A stretch of 64,000 nucleotides of DNA from Diphasiastrum complanatum (taxonomy: Eukaryota > Streptophyta > Lycopodiopsida > Lycopodiales > Lycopodiaceae): contig CM055109.1 of the NCBI GenBank assembly GCA_029204225.1, forward strand, positions 32,934,927 to 32,998,926, given 5' to 3'. A program made the position numbers and the translations under genes. Under the pieces are notes generated by a model. The model did no database searches and was not told the DNA's origin. It saw nothing but the letters and a program-made list of their open reading frames with translations. This document shows, one piece after another, positions 1 to 11,739 of the stretch; positions within the stretch are counted from its first letter, which is position 1, and every line of letters begins with the position of its first letter.

Positions 1-917
1 GGTCATAAGATCACCCGTAGTGGGTTGGAGATTGACGAGAGTAAGGTCAAGACAATGCTTGAATGGCCGATACCAAAGACGATTAGAGAAGTTAAATCTT
101 TTCTCGGTTTTACAGTTTTCTTTCGTAAGTCAATTGAGGATTATGCTAAAGTGGCTTCACCCTTAAATAATTTGACTAAAGGCAGAATTTGACTAAAGGC
201 AGTGTTAAAAAAAAGAAAAAGAGAGGTCAACCTAGGGAGCCTATTGAGTGGAATGATAAATTGAACTAATGCTTTGATAAAATCAAGCAAATGGTTGCTT
301 CAGCTCCTGTTTTACAGATCACGAATCCTAATTTACCTTACGTCGTGCGAACTGATGCAAGTGATTAAGCAATAGGAGCAGTTCTTAAACAGGAGGATAG
401 GCCAATAACGTTTGAAAGCAAGAGACTCACGGGGCCTCAGTTGCATTATACAACTCATGAGAAAGAGTTATTTGCTATGATACATGCACTTAAAACCTGG
501 AGGCATTACCTTTATCGTAGTCAGTTTATAGTGTATACTAATCACCAACCTCTGAAGTACTCTTGTAATCAGAATGATCTAAGGGGTCATAAAGCTCGTT
601 GGGCTGAGCTTATGCAGGAATTTGATCATGAGATCCGATATGTCAAGGGCAGCTCTAACCAAGTTGCGGATGTGCTTAGTCGGATTGGTGAATTAAATAA
701 ACTTTCATTCACCCAGATTTCCACTGATCTATATCTTTCACTGAGAGAAAAATGTAAATCAGATTCTCATTTTGGTCCCATCTGGAAGATGGTGGAGATA
801 GGAAAAAATGAGAATGGAATAAAGATTTACTCACAAGGGTCTCAGGTTCCTAAGAAAAATAAGAAGGGGAACAATTCTTTATCCGAGGTGGGTAAAAATT
901 TGTGTACCGGCAGATGA
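1..917 (+). pseudogene. Gypsy reverse transcriptase connection and RNase H domain, broken
   Basis: Translation from base 1 gives the RT connection (GHKITRSGLEIDESKVK, then VKSFLGF), typical just after the gypsy RT palm and thumb. Stop codons near 190, 268 and 366 break the frame. RNase H then reads well from 441: KELFAMIHALKTWRHYL followed by VYTNHQPLKY. In active elements the latter is usually TDHQ, so a catalytic aspartate appears replaced by Asn. The frame closes at 917 with a poor tail and the integrase resumes in another frame at about 918-941. Non-functional. Confidence 0.85.
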
Positions 918-1692
918 TGAGTTAAAGAAGAAGATTCTTTATGAGTGTCATGACGTTCCTTGTGCAGGTCATCCGGGTAGACACAAGGACTTTGGACTTG
1001 GTCAGAAGAGAGTTTTATTGGCCGAAACTCAAGCCATTTGTCGAGTCTTATGTGTTTAAGTGTAGACCTTGCCAGTTAGCCAAAGCTGAATGCTTAAAGA
1101 CTAGAGGGTTGTTACATCCCCTAGATATCCCTCAAAAATGTTGGAAAAGTATATCTATGGATTTTGTGGTTGGACTTCCAAAGACCCAATGCCAAAATGA
1201 TTCTATTTGGGCTGTGGTGGATAGGTTGGCAAAGTTAACTACTTTTATTCCAATCAAGTCAACTACTAAGGCTTCAGATTTAGCCCAGATCTTTGTGAAA
1301 AGATTATTTAGGCTTTATGGACTGCCAAGTGATATAATTAGTGATAGAGATCCTAAATTTACAGGTCACTTTTGGTCAACTATATTCCATAAGCTTGAAA
1401 CCTTGCTTAGTTTTAGTTCTTCTGATCATCCTGAATCAGATGGCCAGACCGAGAGAACTAATCAGACTATGGAGGATATGTTGAGAACTTACGTGTCTCA
1501 CAAACAATCTCAGTGGGAAGATTACATTCCTTTAATTGAGTTCGCTTATAACAGTAGAAAACATTCTGCTACTGGTTATAGTCCGGTTATGCTGATGTAC
1601 GATTTTCAACCTAGATCTCCGATAAATGTGGAGACAAAGTCTATTACGATCCAGAAAGTTGCAGGTTTCTTGCATGATATGCGTGAAATGTT
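918..1692 (+). pseudogene. Gypsy integrase: zinc-binding and catalytic core
   Basis: The H2C2 zinc finger is visible (CHDVPCAGHPG, then CRPCQLAK). The catalytic core follows: the first Asp in SMDFVVGLP, the second in IISDRDPKFTGHFW, and the Glu in SDGQTERTNQTMEDMLR, so the DDE triad is retained. A frame shift near 941 separates the first Cys/His pair from the rest. The frame runs well to HDMREML at about 1690, where foreign sequence begins. Confidence 0.9.
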
Positions 1693-1951
1693 GCTAGCTT
1701 TCACCATTTCTCTCCATTGCTCTTATTGCATCAAGATTTCTGTGAGCTCGTCAAAGATTGGAAATCTTTCTCTTGATGCTATTCCACTCACAAACATCTG
1801 ATAGGGTTCTGCAATGCCGCACAATGCATTGTGCACCAGCTCCACATCACATATGCTCTCACCAATAGTACTTGGGATTTATGGATCTAGTACTTGGGAT
1901 TTGTAGTAAAGAGTTTAGGGTTTAGAGTATAGGATTTTGTATCTGGAGTGC
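1693..1951. other. Foreign insertion inside the integrase tail
   Basis: The integrase frame stops matching after HDMREML (about 1690) and resumes at about 1952 with QDRAKHYADLKRSL, the residues expected to follow directly. The roughly 260 bp between are unrelated. They contain a near-repeat of TACTTGGGATTT (about 1870 and 1891) and a telomere-like TTTAGGGTTTAG at 1913-1924. No terminal repeats or target-site duplication were clear, so the origin is unknown. Confidence 0.55.
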
Positions 1952-2430
1952 TCAAGATAGAGCTAAGCACTATGCCGATCTTAAAAGGTCTCTCAGAGAT
2001 TTTAAAGTTGATGACTGGGTATATCTTAAAATACCTAAGGATTCTAAGACTATGAGTACAGGGAAGCATTATAAGTTGTCTACAAGATATTGTGGACCAT
2101 TTCGGATTATTGAAGAAAATTGGTTCTTTAGCTTACGAACTAGATCTTCAAAACAAGACTACAGCTCACCCTGTGTTTCATGTAAGCCATTTGAAATTAA
2201 GTTTACATGAAGGTGACGTAGTTGGTTCAGAGGAAAATCTTACCCATTTGGAGGACTCATCGCTTAGTATTCCTTTGGAACCTGAAAAGGTACTCAGAAC
2301 CAGAGATAAACAATTGAGAAATCGTTCCATCTTTGAGTGCTTGATCAGGTGGAAGGGATGGACTGAGGATGATGATTCATGGGAGAGGGTCGAAAGCATA
2401 AAGAAGAATTTCCCTAGTTTTCATTTCTAG
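1952..2430 (+). pseudogene. Gypsy integrase C-terminus with chromodomain
   Basis: It resumes with the GPY/F-like tail (FKVDDWVYLKI, then LSTRYCGPFRIIEE) and the segment THPVFHVSHLK-like AHPVFHVSHLKLSL. The chromodomain follows, with FECLIRWKGWTEDDDSWE and a flanking EKVLRTRDKQL. Chromodomains at this place direct chromovirus integration to marked chromatin. The open part runs to a stop at 2428-2430, just before the polypurine tract, as expected for the end of pol. Confidence 0.88.
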
Positions 2431-2445
2431 AGATAGAAATGGTTT

Positions 2446-2458
2446 AATGGGGAAAGAA
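2446..2458 (+). other. Polypurine tract of the chromovirus
   Basis: AATGGGGAAAGAA lies 16 bases after the pol stop and directly before TGTTATGTCC, a normal LTR start. It is the presumed plus-strand primer site. Confidence 0.65.
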
Positions 2459-3120
<662 letters not shown>

Positions 3121-3203
3121 CTACAAAAATTCATGCACAATTATTGTAGATGAGAGATAGAGACATAGAACATACATAGACCGAGAAGAAACACAGAGAA
3201 AGG

Positions 3204-3208
<5 letters not shown>

Positions 3209-3239
<31 letters not shown>
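3209..3239. repeat. (AG)n microsatellite
   Basis: A short AG tract about 100 bp before the much longer AG tract. The sequence between is rich in GCAGCAG and GGCGAAG words. Confidence 0.9.
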
Positions 3240-3242
<3 letters not shown>

Positions 3243-3334
3243 GAGGAGAGGCAGTGAGCAGTGGCGACGCAGCAGCAGGCAGAGAAGGCGAAGCAGAGGC
3301 AGCAGTAGCGCAGCAGTAGCAGCGAAGGAGCCCA

Positions 3335-3511
<177 letters not shown>

Positions 3512-3514
3512 CAT

Positions 3515-3654
3515 GGGCCATACCCTCTCTTATACATGTTGACATGTGTCATTTGGGCTTCAAGAGAAACAAAAATATATGGCCACATGTGGGCCATACC
3601 CTCTACGGAGACGTGTTAGTATGGCTTCAAGAAAAACAATGCATGGCCACATGT
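3515..3654 (+). repeat. Imperfect tandem duplication, units of 76 and 64 bp
   Basis: Both units begin GGGCCATACCCTCT, contain GGCTTCAAGARAAACAA and end ATGGCCACATGT. Unit 1 is 3515-3590 and unit 2 is 3591-3654; the second lost about 12 bp in the middle. Non-coding. Confidence 0.8.
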
Positions 3655-4177
3655 CAGATCGGCGTACAAAAAATTAACACACATGTTGTACAACATGTGT
3701 TCAACATGCTGATGTGCCATGACACATGTCATGCAAATACTAGCCGGTGGTGTGTATACCATCTCCATGTTGAGCGCGAATTGGTCGACTAGAGGAAAAC
3801 CAAACTTATTAATGATGCATGGACCTGTTTTAAAAGGATGTGAACTCATGGGAGAAAAAGATTCTTCTTCTCTCATCTCATTTCATGCATATACATGAGT
3901 TCTCTTGGGTTCATCTATCCATTAGTGCACTATATTGATAATATCTTGCAATCTTGTGTGTAGAATGCTCATATTTTGCTATATTCAGATCCACACATGT
4001 GAAATATAGTAGCCTACTATTTTTGTACAGACAACTTCATTTTCTCATATTTTGATGTTTGATCAATATCTTATTGAGTTTGCATCTCTTTCATTAAGTA
4101 GATGTTGATTTTCTATGTTGCAAATTGTATAAAGTGTGTTGTCCTTTATACCAAAGATCAATAGGTGATTTTGGATC
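3655..4177. other. Intergenic, no gene seen
   Basis: AT-rich sequence. It holds several CACATGT words and one CACACATGTG near 3993, resembling the palindromes of the copia LTRs in this window. No coding homology was seen. Confidence 0.6.
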
Positions 4178-4375
4178 TTAGTGAATCACAAAATTTTCAC
4201 ACCTTTTGTACCTCACTTGTTCTTGTCCACCTTGAGGGTCTTCCACCTCACCAATGACAAGTTCAAAGAGAGCTTGGAGCACTAAACGTGACTCCATTCT
4301 AACTTTCCAAATTGAATAGTTACTAGAATTGAGCCTCTCACTAGTTTCAAGAAGGTATGCACCAATGGATCCCAT
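4178..4375 (-). pseudogene. Copia gag N-terminal fragment
   Basis: The minus-strand frame opens MGSIGAYLLETSERLNSS, then NYSIWKVRMESRLVLQ. This is the start of copia Gag (DUF4219-like region), closely similar to the gag starts at 49400 and 15104. It runs only about 60 residues before it turns into unrelated sequence (CENFVIH). A truncated relic. Confidence 0.8.
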
Positions 4376-5040
4376 CTTACTATATTCAAGTACACTAACT
4401 CTCTTTCTTAGAATTTAGCTTCTAAGGCAACTCTCTTGAATCACTCAAAATTCAAGAAGCAAGATCTAGAATGATCTTAAATTCAAAAGAACTTAGGGAT
4501 AAAATTCTACTCGATTACTTCAAAGTTTCTAAGCATTCACATCCAAGGATCATACACAAGAGAGTGGTAAACCAAGATTTTCCAAAACAATGCTTCACAT
4601 CATTAGTTTCAAAATGGATCCATTATGGATCAAGTACACAATAGTGGAAAATTCTTTTTAGGCCACTTGCAGCACGTGTGTGAGACAGCTTATTGTGCTT
4701 ATCATTATCCATTTGGCTTAGATTCTACTAATTTGCCACATCATCATTGTTGGCTAGTGTTGACCTTCTAGATTCCAGGACCTACATTCTAGGAGTTAGA
4801 TCCTACAAATTAGGAGATCTTGCATTTGTCTCAGATGGAGGCTATGTACAATGGATCTGAACTTTTCACATGTATTTTCACACGTGTGGACATGTCCTCA
4901 CACGTGTGGATCCACATAGATATCAAACAATTCACTTAATCAAGGTGAAAATTGTCAAATCTAACAATTCTCATATCTGGTTGTCCGTATAAAAAGTAAT
5001 CCCTATTACCCATGATGCAACAGACAAGCAAAATCGTCGA
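4376..5040 (-). repeat. Probable leader and LTR remnant of the copia gag fragment
   Basis: This lies upstream (minus-strand sense) of the gag fragment, where the leader and 5' LTR should be. It contains two CACACGTGTG palindromes (4879-4888, 4899-4908), the signature of the copia LTRs here. The tRNA-Met primer site is not recognisable, so boundaries are uncertain. Confidence 0.4.
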
Positions 5041-5049
5041 ATTATATCC

Positions 5050-5625
5050 TCTGTACCATTATCATGAAAATAGTAGTGGCTACACGATCGGATTGGGAGC
5101 ACAAGCTTCATGCAACACTATGGGCCTTTGGGACTACCTTTACGGTGAGCACTAGACAACGCCATTTCAGATGGTGTATGGATAGGAAGCCATAATGCCC
5201 GCTAAGTTCATTATTCCAAGTTTGAGAGTTATTATCACCAAATGTTTGAGTGCAAAGGAATATACCCAATGGAGACTCTAAACTCTCCTCCAACTCCATG
5301 AAACTCTCTTCCCAGCTCTCCATGCATTAGTTGTGGAGAAGCAATAGAGGAAGGCATGGCACGTTTGTAACATCAAAAAAGGATCTCATCAAGGGATTAT
5401 TGGCTCTATCGTACAAAGCCAAGGCACATAAAAGAAAGCTCAGTTTTTTGGAAGAATGACTGTACAAGGTAGTAGAGATCTAATCTAATAGCGCAATCAT
5501 TTTCATCCACCTGCAAGGCAAATTGTTTGACAAACCCATTAACGATAGCAGGTTGCATTGCTACTACCCAGCTTCAACTTAGGGATGAGCCTCATGCGCC
5601 ATCCTCGTCTTCTTCATCTTTTTGA
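5050..5625 (+). pseudogene. Gypsy integrase C-terminal (GPY/F) remnant
   Basis: Plus-strand translation with frame changes gives RSDWEHKLHATLWAF, then TPFQMVYG, EAIMPAKFIIPSLRV, and YKVVEI followed by HLQGKLFDKPINDSRLHCYY. That is the order of the end of a gypsy integrase of the non-chromodomain type (core end, then GPY/F). Several stops and frame shifts. It points the opposite way from the gypsy remnant that begins at about 5730. Confidence 0.75.
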
Positions 5626-5729
5626 GAAAAATCATCAGAACCACATTAAGTCAGTCAGTCGGCAATGTAGTATAGGACATAGATAGTCAGTAATAAGATT
5701 CTAAGTTAGCTAGATTAGGCCTAGATCAA

Positions 5730-7601
5730 CTCCTCTGTGGTGGTTTATTTACAAAATACTTAAGAGCATAATGATCCACATGAAAAATAAATGCATATCC
5801 CAGCAAATAATGTCGAAATTTTTTAACAGTGAAAATCATGCCAAGTGCTTCCCTTTCTGTAGCCGAATAATACTTCTCTGATGCACTGAGCTATTGACTT
5901 GCATAGTAGATGGGATGATCCTTCTTTTGGTCGTCCTTCTGGCTTAGACAGACGCCAATAGCAAATGCAGAAACATCCACATAACTGTAAAATAAAATAG
6001 CCTACTTGGGTGGTCTTAGAATAGGAGCATTGATCAACCTTTGTTTAAGATCTTTGAATGCTTTCTGTTGTTCATTCGTCCACAAGTATTCCACTTGTTT
6101 CTTCAGTAGATGTGTAAGAGAGGTAGCAATAGAAGCATGATTTTGAGTAAATCTCCTGTAATAGCCAACATGTCCTAAGAAAGCTCTTAATTCACGTAAA
6201 TTGGTTGGTATCTAGAGATTCTTTATAAGCTCGACTTTATCTTTGTCGACTTCTATTCCTCTATTAAATATTCTGTGTTCGAGCAATATTCATTCTTTCA
6301 TACCAAAATTTTTTTTTTTTGGATGAAGAGATAACCAAGTATCTCGACACCGTTGCAATGTTAATTTTAGCTTCTGCAGGTGTGTCTTTATATTACTGTA
6401 TACACAGAAATCATCAATAAATATTCCGAGAAAAGTTCTCAAGAAGGCAGCGAAAATTAACATCATGATTAATTGAAAAGTCGCTGGAGCGTTACAAAGA
6501 CCAAAGGGCATTTTGTTGTAGGCATAAGTGCCCCAATCCGTAGTGAATGTGGTCTTTGAACGATCCTCCTTTTGCACTCTAACCTGATTATATCCAGAAA
6601 AGTCGTCACAGAAACTGTAACGCTCTTGACCAGCAACCTGATCTAGGATGGAACCAGTGAAAGGCAGAGGATGATGGTCCTTCCTTGTGGCAGCATTGAG
6701 TTTGTGAAAATCCTAGGATATTCGTATTTTGCCAGTCTTCTTCTTTGGGATGACAACAATGGGTGAAGCCCATTCACTACTTCAGACGGGATAGATTATA
6801 CATGCCTTAAGGTGCTTGTTAAGTTCATCCTTAACCATGAGAGAGTACTCAGGATTGAGACGATACTATCTCTGTCAAATAGGTACAGCATATTCCTTAA
6901 GATCAATTTGGTGCTCTCCGAATTCTACAGGTATACCCTTCAAATCGTCGAGCGACCGGACAAAAACATCTTGATACACCTTCAATAGTTCAGTGAATTC
7001 CACTAACTCTGATTCTCCAAGTGACTTTGAAACATGCACAAATCTGCCAGGTGCAAGTTCAATCAATTTAGTAGAATCTGGTAAAATGATACCTTTTGTC
7101 ATACTGGCCTTGGTATGGCCATGAATTTCGTGCATGGTTGACTCCACAGATGTTTTCTTGTCGTCAACCTGGTTCTTGTTACCAAATTTGTGTTCAGATT
7201 CGTCACTCGAATCGTCAGACTCTTTCAAGTTCGTGTCCACAACGTTAATTTTTTCGTACGAAACATCCGCTTCAGTGTCACAGGCATCGAAGAATTCTTC
7301 GTCATCAGCATTCTCATAACATTCAAAGTACTCGGTTATTGGTCTCACCAATCTGAAATCTCAGCTCTCTAGATTTCCAATGTACACTTGCGTTTGATTG
7401 ATAAAGCCAAGGTCGTCCAATCAACACAGAATAGGATGACAAACCGAGTGGTTTGATAACAAAGAAATTCATTGTGAATGGTTTGGTTTGAATGCAGACA
7501 GTGACATCCTTTAGTTCTCCAACAGGTTTTCGTTGTGTCGAATTAGCTAACTTGATGTTTCGTTGTGTCGATTGAATGTCAGTCAGCCCCAAAGCATGAG
7601 T
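5730..7601 (-). pseudogene. Gypsy protease end, reverse transcriptase and start of RNase H
   Basis: From 7601 leftward: ALGLTDIQST and YSVLIGRPWLYQSNAS (end of protease and linker, 7323-7601). An acidic linker with PGRFVHVSKS and FGEHQIDLKEYAVPI follows (6875-7351). The RT core is at 6290-6577: FTTDWGTYAYNKMPFGLCNAPATF, with the active site GIFIDDFCVYS (normally YxDD). Weaker RT matches continue through about 6000, and an RNase H-like HVDHYALKYFVNKPP ends near 5735. Several stops and shifts make it inactive. Confidence 0.8.
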
Positions 7602-8437
7602 TGTGTCTATGCAAAAAGTACAAAAAGGACCAAGAGTGGATTCTAATCTGATCCTCAAGAGGGATTGGTTGTCAGATTACTTGATCTATCGATCTACTTC
7701 AGATCAAGATCAATCGAGATCAATTCTAGACACAAAATCCTAACAAGAACAATCATCAATTGAAGGTAAGTGTACTTTATGGTTTCACACGTGTGAAACA
7801 CTGTCTGAGTACGGACTCCAACCTGAAAATCAAGTACACATTGATAGAACCTCAAAACAATCAAAACAAATGTAGACAAATGGAGAGAATCACTCAAAAT
7901 TGCTTCCAAAACCAAGATTGGTGTCTCACATTGATTATGGCCAAATGTGGCTCTATATATACAATAAGTGGGAGCTCGTGGTACTGATCATCACTCTGAT
8001 CCCACATGTGTGAAGGTGCTTTGTCATATGATGATTTATCATGCAAAACTGACACTTGGACAAAACCTTCTATTTTGAGCACTTTTGGTCCATTTTCCTT
8101 CTATATGGAGATCTACTTGGAAATCTTCTAGAAGTCAAAATTCACCTACTTCAGCCTATTCCACACATGTGAGCTGTCCTCTACACGTGATATGACACCT
8201 AACCAAAGGATGTGGCTCATGCAATCAATAGATTGATGCCATGTGTCATATGTCTAGAAAACTAGTTTTTGGCCTTTTTAGCCACTAGAACTTGAATTAA
8301 ATCATATGTACAACCTATATGATTATGGTACATGACAAGTACACTATTTTCACATGTGGAAACAGGCTCCACACACGTGTGTTTATCTATATACATGATT
8401 TTTGGCCTCTACCAAGCTTATTTTTGCATTTTTCACA
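7602..8437 (-). repeat. Solo copia LTR (family of the 53549-54378 LTR)
   Basis: About 836 bp that match the 830-bp LTR at 53549-54378 along their length, for example CACACGTGTGAAA near 7787, GAGCTCGTGGTACTGATCATC, TCTATATATACAATAAGTGG and the end TTTGCATTTTTCACA. It begins TGTG and ends CACA. No internal sequence or second LTR is attached. It interrupts the gypsy protease after DSGSSVNIITDDI. The flanks ATGAG and ATGTC match at 3 of 5 bases, consistent with an old insertion. Confidence 0.85.
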
Positions 8438-8930
8438 ATGTCATCTGTTATTATATTCACACTGGAACCAGAGTCAATTGGCACTTTTTTTATCAGGCAT
8501 CCCACAATGGTAATATCAATCTCAAGTACACCAAGATCACTTAAATCGATAGACAAAACACCATCATCTGGCAGAGAAACTTTTTTCTTCTTTTTGGGCA
8601 CAGAAAGACCTTTCAGTTGCTTTCTGTAATAAGTGTTATTTGCCAACAGCTGTTCAAAAGTAATGTTCGGACGAAGAGATCCGATATCAGTCATGATGTC
8701 ATATTCTTTTGTCTTCAATTTTGAGGTTGGTTTATCGATAATAGCACTAGACAATTTCATCTTCGCGATTTCTTCGTCCTCTTCCTCGAAAAAGACCACC
8801 TTTTCTGCAGTAGCTGTCTGAAGTTCAACTTTGATGATTTCCTTTGCTTCTATCGAGATATCTTTTGCAAATAACTTTGCAGCATTGCGATCATAGTCAG
8901 GATCATCTTTGAGATCTTCCTTAGTCATAG
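8438..8930 (-). pseudogene. Gypsy aspartic protease region
   Basis: The minus-strand frame begins MTKEDLKDDPDYDRNAAKLF and ends with KKVPIDSGSSVNIITDDI, the retropepsin catalytic DSG. The protein is cut there by the inserted LTR, and the rest of the protease resumes at about 7601 (ALGLTDIQ). It belongs to the gag-pol polyprotein of the minus-strand gypsy element. Confidence 0.8.
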
Positions 8931-9102
8931 ATTTGGTCGTTGTTTTGCTAGAGGATTTATTTTTCGAGGATTTTCTACGCTTTGTCGAAGATTTCTGATC
9001 AGGTTTCGAGGAGCTTTTGCTTCTCGTTATGGCTTTAAATATTTTTCCACGTCATTTGACCAGGATTGATCTTCTGTCTTTGCCACTTTTCCTTCAATAA
9101 TG

Positions 9103-10467
9103 TCAATTCCTCTGCACAACAACATCAGTCGCAGCTTTCGCTTTCGTGTCTGCAGCAATTGGTGTTACTACATACTGATATTTGGGTCGCGGCTTCTGCG
9201 GCTGAGGGTAGTCAGGATACTTGTGGCAAGGCTCTCTGCAATTTGAGCATAATGGTACATAATCAATCGGTTTTGGCGGTTGAGGACAGTCAAGAGACAA
9301 ATGTTCTGGCTCTCCACAGTTGTAGCAGTTGTCCGAAACAGGTTTAGTCACGGTTTGAGACTTCGCTGGTCCAACAAATTCAGGAGGATTATGTCTTCTT
9401 GGTGCGAACTTGGGTCTGTCCTGCTGGGCTGATGCTGTAGTACCCTGTACATAGTTAGTAGTCGCATCATTTTGAAAAATAAAAAGTACCTCCTGGGCAG
9501 GATCTTCAATGTATTTGACATTCACAGTAGTGCAGTCTTCCTTAGTGTGTCTAGAAGTTTCACATTTTGTGCACCACATTCCTGAGTTGGAAGAAGACGC
9601 TTTTGGTCTTTTATCTACAACTTCAAAGATCTGCACTCTCAAATCATTAAACTTTTTATTAAGGTCAGCCATATTACTCTTCCAAAGCTTTTCAACTTTA
9701 GAAATTGACGACTTATCCTCGACAACTTTCGTGTCATCCTTTCGTTTAGTTCGTCATTTATTCTTTCTCTCTCCTTTGTCAGCTTCTGATTCTGATGAAT
9801 CGCTGCTTTCAGATTCCGAGCTTGAAGAACTGGTACTTGAACCAGAATCTAAATCTTCATCGCTGTCACTAGAATCAGTCTTCAACTTTTGAGATTTCTT
9901 AGTTGATCGTCGCTTTCGTGCTAGTTTCGAGGTCTCGAAATTTTTGGCACTAGCTATTACTGCTACTAAGGAGGTCATGTCCCCTTGTCTGCAATACCGA
10001 TCAATCTTTGGTGGTAAACCAGCCAAAACCCATTCGATCTGCATATCTACGAGATATACACCGGTTAGTTTTCCTATGAGATTTTTAACCTTTCGTGTAT
10101 ATTTGCGAAGGGATTCTTTACTCTTCTTTTGGACATTGTTCAGACGTCCAAGAATTCTAGATTTGTAACCGATCTCTCTGAATTAGTTCAGAAACGCATC
10201 TTTCAAAAAGTACCAGGTTCCTACGCGGCCTGGTTCAACTTGACTGTACCATATGCACGTCTGTTTTCTTAGCAGACCAGGGAAGATGAGTAGTTTGTCT
10301 ATGTCAGTTCCCTCATTATTCGTATTAGCGATTGACTCAAATTGTGAGACATAGCTATCTGCATCATCGGAAGAAGTCCCTTTAAAATAATCGTATTTAC
10401 TTTTAGAGATAGAAGTGAAACGTTCAGCAGGACCCTCCATACCGAAGTTAATTAGGAGTTCAAGCAA
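9103..10467 (-). pseudogene. Gypsy gag with three CCHC zinc knuckles, two internal stops
   Basis: The capsid-like part (10183-10467) contains FTSISKSKYDYFKGTSSDDA and VSQFESIANTN. After a stop, 9754-10180 holds IEWVLAGLPPKIDRY and a serine/aspartate-rich stretch (SSDSDEDLDSGSSTSSSSS). After a second stop, 9103-9672 has three knuckles: CTKCETSRHTKEDC, CYNCGEPEHLSLDC and a damaged CSNCREPCHKYPDY lacking the last Cys. All are in one reading frame apart from the stops, so this was a single Gag of about 450 residues. Confidence 0.85.
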
Positions 10468-10611
10468 CTGGGTAGTGATTTCGTCTAGATTTCTTCGACT
10501 AGTATTCTCACTTTGTCTTCGTAAAAATTCCTCTCTAACCTAGATTCTCTATCTAACATACACTAGAGATGGACATGGATTTGTCAGATTTCTTATAACT
10601 TTCCTAAACTA

Positions 10612-10629
10612 TCCCCGGCAATGACACCA
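10612..10629 (-). other. Primer-binding site matching tRNA-Asp
   Basis: The minus strand reads TGGTGTCATTGCCGGGGA. This is complementary to the plant tRNA-Asp 3' end apart from two mismatches, and lies about 145 bp upstream of gag. It fixes the orientation and places the 5' LTR at higher coordinates. Confidence 0.75.
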
Positions 10630-10633
10630 AAAA

Positions 10634-11735
10634 TTGGTATATGTCGTACCATACCAATAGGGTTAATATAGATTTTATAGTAAATAATGTCGTTCCCACA
10701 GAGGACAACATTAGAAAGTTATGTTTTTGGTACAATTATGGCAAGTGGTTTTAAGTGTTATTCAAGTTGTTGACAGACATTAAAAAGTAACCAGTACTAC
10801 TTATGTTTGGGATGGGTAATGTTAATAAATTCATAACAACAATCTGGCCTCTATCGAATTGAATGAAGCGCGTTCTACAGATGAGATGTTATCAGAGTAG
10901 TACAACAGTATTACACTCTGGCTGATTAAGGTGTCAACAGAGAATTGAGAATTGTTCGATGTATTCGCGATTGTGCAGACAATTAATTAATCGTGTTCGC
11001 GAGCTAGTCATTTCTAGACAAAAGTCCTCAACAACTAAAGCCCAACTTAATGGTTAAAGAACACGAAGAGTTTTAGAGCACGTTAGAAAACTTATGTCAA
11101 TGCCAATCAGGGAAACAAATCAGAGACTCAATTCTTCAAACAGGGACTGTCATCTCACATGTATACATACAGCTTTATTCAATGATCATGCTAGACTGTT
11201 AGCAGACTCAAGATCACTCACACTCAACAGTGTAGAGAACAGAGACAAGAGAGAATAACTCACAAAACTCTATTCACTTCTTCAATCTCTTACATAAGCA
11301 TAAACTCTTCTCTCTCGATGATTGAGACTGAAGTGTGAGATCAATATATGTTCGACGGGGCAAACAAACACACCTCTAAAACAACAGGTGCGTCGCTCCT
11401 GCGAAAGGGTCTAGTTAACAATTAGACTGAAAATACGTTCAACTATACCATAGGAGGTATACCTAACTATGAGTTAAAGTTACTCTAGTTTATCATGTCT
11501 TTTCATATCTAGTCATTTCGTATGGACGACCTAGTAAAGGTTATCCAAGACAATGTCTTTTCCTTTTAAAGGTCTTGCCCTTAATCACAAGGCAAGTACT
11601 TAGGAGATATATCTCCAAAAAATGACTTAGGCCTCTTCATGATTTATACTTAACCGGCTCATATCTTCATTTTTGAGTATATCATGCCATATTTATGTTG
11701 ATATTCAATATTTAACATTTTCGTGGCATCACATT
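10634..11735 (-). repeat. Presumed 5' LTR of the minus-strand gypsy
   Basis: Sequence directly upstream of the primer site, ending TATACCA on the minus strand next to the site. It is non-coding. No second copy is in the window, so length and start are unknown, and part of it may be other intergenic DNA before the copia fragment at 11740. Confidence 0.4.
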
Positions 11736-11739
11736 AAAA

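Larger units (their letters stand above)
1..2458 (+). mobile_element. Ty3/gypsy chromovirus, 3' part of internal region
   Basis: This is the internal region of a plus-strand Ty3/gypsy element whose 5' end lies outside the window. The order is RT connection, RNase H, integrase, then a chromodomain, which is the chromovirus layout. Stop codons and frame changes are scattered through it, and about 260 bp of foreign sequence interrupts the integrase tail. It is followed by a polypurine tract and an LTR start near 2459. A dead copy; assignment to chromoviruses rests on the terminal chromodomain. Confidence 0.9.
5730..11600 (-). mobile_element. Ty3/gypsy element, minus strand, degenerate and truncated
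   Basis: Minus-strand order from the right: presumed LTR, primer site matching the tRNA-Asp 3' end (10612-10629), gag with zinc knuckles (10467-9103), aspartic protease (about 8930-8438), RT and part of RNase H (about 7600-5730). Integrase and 3' LTR are missing on this strand. A solo copia LTR (7602-8437) splits the protease. The tRNA-Asp primer and gag-heavy layout suggest a Tat/Athila-like, non-chromodomain lineage. The outer LTR end is not located. Confidence 0.8.

Noticed and set aside
1913-1924. Interstitial telomere array
   Set aside because: Less than two units of TTTAGGG; too short to be an array.
7602-8437. A full copia element in the gypsy protease
   Set aside because: Only one LTR length is present with no primer site or internal sequence, so it is a solo LTR.
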